From positions 1 through 34,162 of the forward strand of contig JAQBNK010000109.1 of assembly GCA_028288595.1 (NCBI GenBank): DNA of 34,162 nt, read 5' to 3'. This DNA is from Chitinophagaceae bacterium (GTDB lineage: Bacteria; Bacteroidota; Bacteroidia; Chitinophagales; Chitinophagaceae). This document shows, piece by piece, positions 32,077 through 34,162 of the stretch. A program made the position numbers and the translations under genes. How positions within the stretch are numbered: the stretch's first letter is position 1; every line of letters begins with the position of its first letter. Under the pieces are notes generated by a model. The model was not told the DNA's origin, ran no database searches, and saw only the letters and a program-made list of their open reading frames with translations.

Positions 32077-32496
32077 TTAACCTAATTTCTTAATATTAAT
32101 TTCCCGCGTTTGCTCGTCAATAATTTCGATATAAAGTCTTAGGATACTATCCGGTAAAATTCCTTCCGCTTTTTCGGCCCATTCGATCCAGCAATAAGCA
32201 TCGCCGGACAAAGCGTATTCAACACCAGCCTGTACTGCTTCTTCTTCATCTTTCAGGCGATACCAGTCCATATGAATAATAGCCCCTGCCACAGGACTTT
32301 CATACTCATTAATAATAGCAAAAGTGGGGCTTGAAACCGTAGCAGAGACTTTTAAGAGATCGCATAAAGCATGGATCAGCGTAGTTTTTCCCGCCCCCAT
32401 AGGCGCATAGAATGCCCAGGTTTTATAAGCAGAATAATTTTGCCATAGCCATTCAGCGATGCCAGGTAATTCATCCAAAATATATTTCCGCTTCAT
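32077..32496 (-). CDS. tsaE: tRNA threonylcarbamoyladenosine biosynthesis ATPase TsaE
   Basis: The 139-residue P-loop ATPase supports TsaBD in forming t6A37 on ANN-decoding tRNAs. Visible motifs: AFYAPMGAGKTTLIHALC (Walker A, about 31-40), SPTFAIINEYES (switch region), IIHMDWYRL and CWIEWAEKAEGILP, the last containing the WxEWxE-type element. Length is typical. A perfect TAGGTTTG box (32501-32508) ends 4 bases before the ATG, implying leaderless translation. It is divergent from the P-type ATPase and is followed on its strand by an inverted repeat and ald. Confidence 0.93.
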   Translation of the reverse strand: MKRKYILDELPGIAEWLWQNYSAYKTWAFYAPMGAGKTTLIHALCDLLKVSATVSSPTFAIINEYESPVAGAIIHMDWYRLKDEEEAVQAGVEYALSGDAYCWIEWAEKAEGILPDSILRLYIEIIDEQTREINIKKLG

Positions 32497-32500
32497 TATG

Positions 32501-32508
32501 CAAACCTA
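32501..32508 (-). promoter_or_regulatory. TAnnTTTG -7 box abutting tsaE
   Basis: Minus strand TAGGTTTG, perfect consensus, 4 bases before the ATG at 32496. Confidence 0.5.
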
Positions 32509-32624
32509 ATCAAACAGTTAATTCCTTTCATTTTGCAACAATGATTAAAAGATATTCCGCTATGCGACAAACCATCGTTTCCCTGTTATACTAATTTCGC
32601 TTCCGGGTTTAGAATGAACATGTT

Positions 32625-34162
32625 ATGGAAAAAATTAATTGGAAGGTTGATGGAATGACTTGCACTAATTGTGCTTTAAGCGTTCACCGCTTCCTGGAAA
32701 AGCAAGGCGGAAAAAATGTGAAAGTAAATTTCGCAACAGGAGATGTAGCATTTGATCTGAACGGGAACGTTACAAAACAAGAATTAAGTAAAGGAATAAG
32801 CAGGCTGGGTTACCAGGTTAAAACGGGAGAAATTAATTCAGCAGGCAAAAAGAAATTTTTAAAGAATCAAAAAGGACGTTTTCTTTTCTGTCTTGTGTTT
32901 ACACTGCCTTTTTTTATTGATATGTTGTTTCACATGCACTGGTTCATGAATCCGTGGTTACAGCTTTCATTAACACTACCCGTCTACATTGTTGGAATGA
33001 GCTTTTTTGGCAGGAGCGCCGTAAAAAGTTTAACAAGAGGCGTTCCTAATATGAATGTACTTGTTGCACTCGGCGCAACAGCTTCACTGGTTTATAGTTT
33101 AATCGGAAGCATTGCAGGCAATGCATCGCAGTTTATGTTTTATGAAACGACTGTTACGATCATTACCTTAATTTTTTTAGGAAACTGGCTGGAGGAAAGA
33201 TCTGTTGCTGTTACACAAGCTGCTTTAAAAAAATTAACGGTTAGTCAGAAGATCACAGCTAATATGATCGCTTATGATGACCAGCACAATGAAAATATTT
33301 TTTCAGTTGAAGCTGAACGTTTGCATGTGGGTGATATTATCCTGGTAAGGTCAGGTGAATATGTACCAATGGATTGCAAAATATTATGGGGTGATGCCAG
33401 TGTAAACGAATCTATTATTACAGGAGAGAGTTTACCTGTTGCAAAGAAAATGAATGATAAATTGATTGGCGGAAGTATGATTAGTGATGGTACGGTTAAA
33501 GCTTATGTTACAGCTGTTGGCGATGAAACAGTAATGAATCATATTTTAAAACTGGTGCAGGAAGCACAGTCAGAGAAGCCACCGGTGCAACAAATGGCAG
33601 ACAGGATCAGCGCTATTTTTGTTCCTGTTGTTTTGGGATTGACGGTTCTTTGTTTTACAGGGAATTTATTATTTGCACATCATTCTTTTGCAGATAGTTT
33701 AATGCGCAGCATTGCTGTATTAGTGATTGCCTGCCCTTGTGCAATGGGTCTTGCAACGCCTGCTGCAATTGCTGTTGGTCTTGGCAGAGCAGCACATAAT
33801 GGGATATTATTTAAGAATGCAAAGAGCCTAGAAGTTTTCAAAGAGATAAAACAAGTTGTGTTTGATAAAACCGGCACGTTGACCACAGGTAATTTTGCTA
33901 TTAATAATTTTACGGTTACAGGAGATATTGACGAAGAAAGTTTTAAACAGATCGTTTATTCACTTGAAAAATTTTCTACTCATCCTTTAGCAAAAACATT
34001 AGCGGCTAAATGGAAAACAAAAGAAATAAGGTGGAATAGTGTTAGCGAAGTGAAAGGAATGGGAATGGTTGCTGTTGATAAAGAAGGAAATGAATTTAAA
34101 GCTGGCTCAGAAAAGTTTATTGAAACTAGTAATGCCGGCGGTCATAACATTTATGTTTCGAA
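32625..34162 (+). CDS. copA: Copper-type heavy-metal P1B ATPase (partial, C-terminus outside window)
   Basis: 512 residues are visible and the frame is open at the edge. A single N-terminal metal-binding domain carries GMTCTNCALSVHRFL (CxxC). Membrane helices follow, then the actuator loop ITGESLPVAKK, the CPC ion-binding helix VLVIACPCAMGLATPAA, and the phosphorylation motif VFDKTGTLTTG. Such pumps export Cu(I) (occasionally Ag) from the cytosol. The CPC motif and CxxC domain fit the copper class; zinc/cadmium pumps share CPC, so specificity awaits the C-terminal helices outside the window. The ATG at 32625 lacks a good Shine-Dalgarno. TAATTTCG (32590-32597) is a weak -7 candidate. A 14-codon out-of-frame ORF overlaps the start. 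Confidence 0.93.
   Translation, partial: MEKINWKVDGMTCTNCALSVHRFLEKQGGKNVKVNFATGDVAFDLNGNVTKQELSKGISRLGYQVKTGEINSAGKKKFLKNQKGRFLFCLVFTLPFFIDMLFHMHWFMNPWLQLSLTLPVYIVGMSFFGRSAVKSLTRGVPNMNVLVALGATASLVYSLIGSIAGNASQFMFYETTVTIITLIFLGNWLEERSVAVTQAALKKLTVSQKITANMIAYDDQHNENIFSVEAERLHVGDIILVRSGEYVPMDCKILWGDASVNESIITGESLPVAKKMNDKLIGGSMISDGTVKAYVTAVGDETVMNHILKLVQEAQSEKPPVQQMADRISAIFVPVVLGLTVLCFTGNLLFAHHSFADSLMRSIAVLVIACPCAMGLATPAAIAVGLGRAAHNGILFKNAKSLEVFKEIKQVVFDKTGTLTTGNFAINNFTVTGDIDEESFKQIVYSLEKFSTHPLAKTLAAKWKTKEIRWNSVSEVKGMGMVAVDKEGNEFKAGSEKFIETSNAGGHNIYVS

Noticed and set aside
32625-34162. A copper-resistance island joining copA with the MbnP/MbnH-like pair
   Set aside because: They are separated by about 20 kb of unrelated housekeeping genes; a functional link would be speculation.

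Overview
The window looks like chromosomal core DNA of a Bacteroidota bacterium, most likely Chitinophagaceae or a close relative. The evidence is gene content and signals: a fused LpxC-FabZ protein, the PglZ-domain response regulator PorX of type IX secretion organisms, a fused B12 mutase IcmF, single-chain glycyl-tRNA synthetase, two ClpP paralogues, and repeated TAnnTTTG boxes (the Bacteroidota -7 element) in front of start codons. I see no plasmid, phage, insertion sequence or CRISPR array. This taxonomic call is inference from families I recognise, not from a database search.

Layout. 1-2.0 kb: the start of a leftward gene cut by the window edge (probably a 3-hydroxyacyl-CoA dehydrogenase relative), RidA, and an aldose 1-epimerase-like protein. 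2.0-5.4 kb: IcmF. 5.6-9.6 kb: a leftward series of glycyl-tRNA synthetase, a YihY-type membrane protein, a MazG-like pyrophosphohydrolase, a group III truncated haemoglobin and D-aminoacyl-tRNA deacylase. 9.6-11.8 kb: rightward arfB, mbnP-like and mbnH-like (di-haem peroxidase), probably one operon. 11.9-15.5 kb: a polysaccharide flippase, a small unknown, a PhnP-like metallo-beta-lactamase-fold enzyme, and a ComEA-type helix-hairpin-helix gene that appears broken twice. 15.6-18.7 kb: acyl-CoA dehydrogenase and a TPR sensor histidine kinase. 18.7-23.2 kb: leftward protein quality-control block tig, clpP1, clpP2, clpX plus a 49-residue gene. 23.5 kb: tRNA-Leu(UAG). 23.7-30.6 kb: porX leftward, and divergently an HD phosphohydrolase, lpxD, lpxC-fabZ, lpxA and an ABC ATPase. 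30.7-34.2 kb: alanine dehydrogenase and tsaE leftward, and a copper-type P1B ATPase running off the right edge.

Genes that work together: lpxD, lpxC-fabZ and lpxA make the acylated lipid A precursor (with FabZ feeding acyl-ACP); tig, clpP and clpX fold or destroy proteins; dtd, arfB and tsaE serve translation fidelity, ribosome rescue and tRNA modification; the MbnP/MbnH-like pair and the P-type ATPase both point to copper handling but are 20 kb apart and need not be linked.

The most unusual feature is not a gene. Many spacers hold a hairpin whose arms are built from short tandem words, often 7 bases long. The word differs from spacer to spacer while the architecture is kept, and the same kind of heptad array occurs twice inside the icmF reading frame. 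A second, distinct dispersed repeat (shared head GTGCGACGCAA) occurs twice.

No gene-free stretch exceeds 300 bases. The longest is 23223-23517 (295 bases), which holds one copy of each repeat type plus the tRNA terminator. 7041-7241 holds one copy of each repeat type; 21660-21860 holds a terminator and the clpP promoter; 5408-5594 holds a terminator; 368-521 is the divergent spacer before ridA, with nothing clear beyond a one-armed repeat-like stretch.
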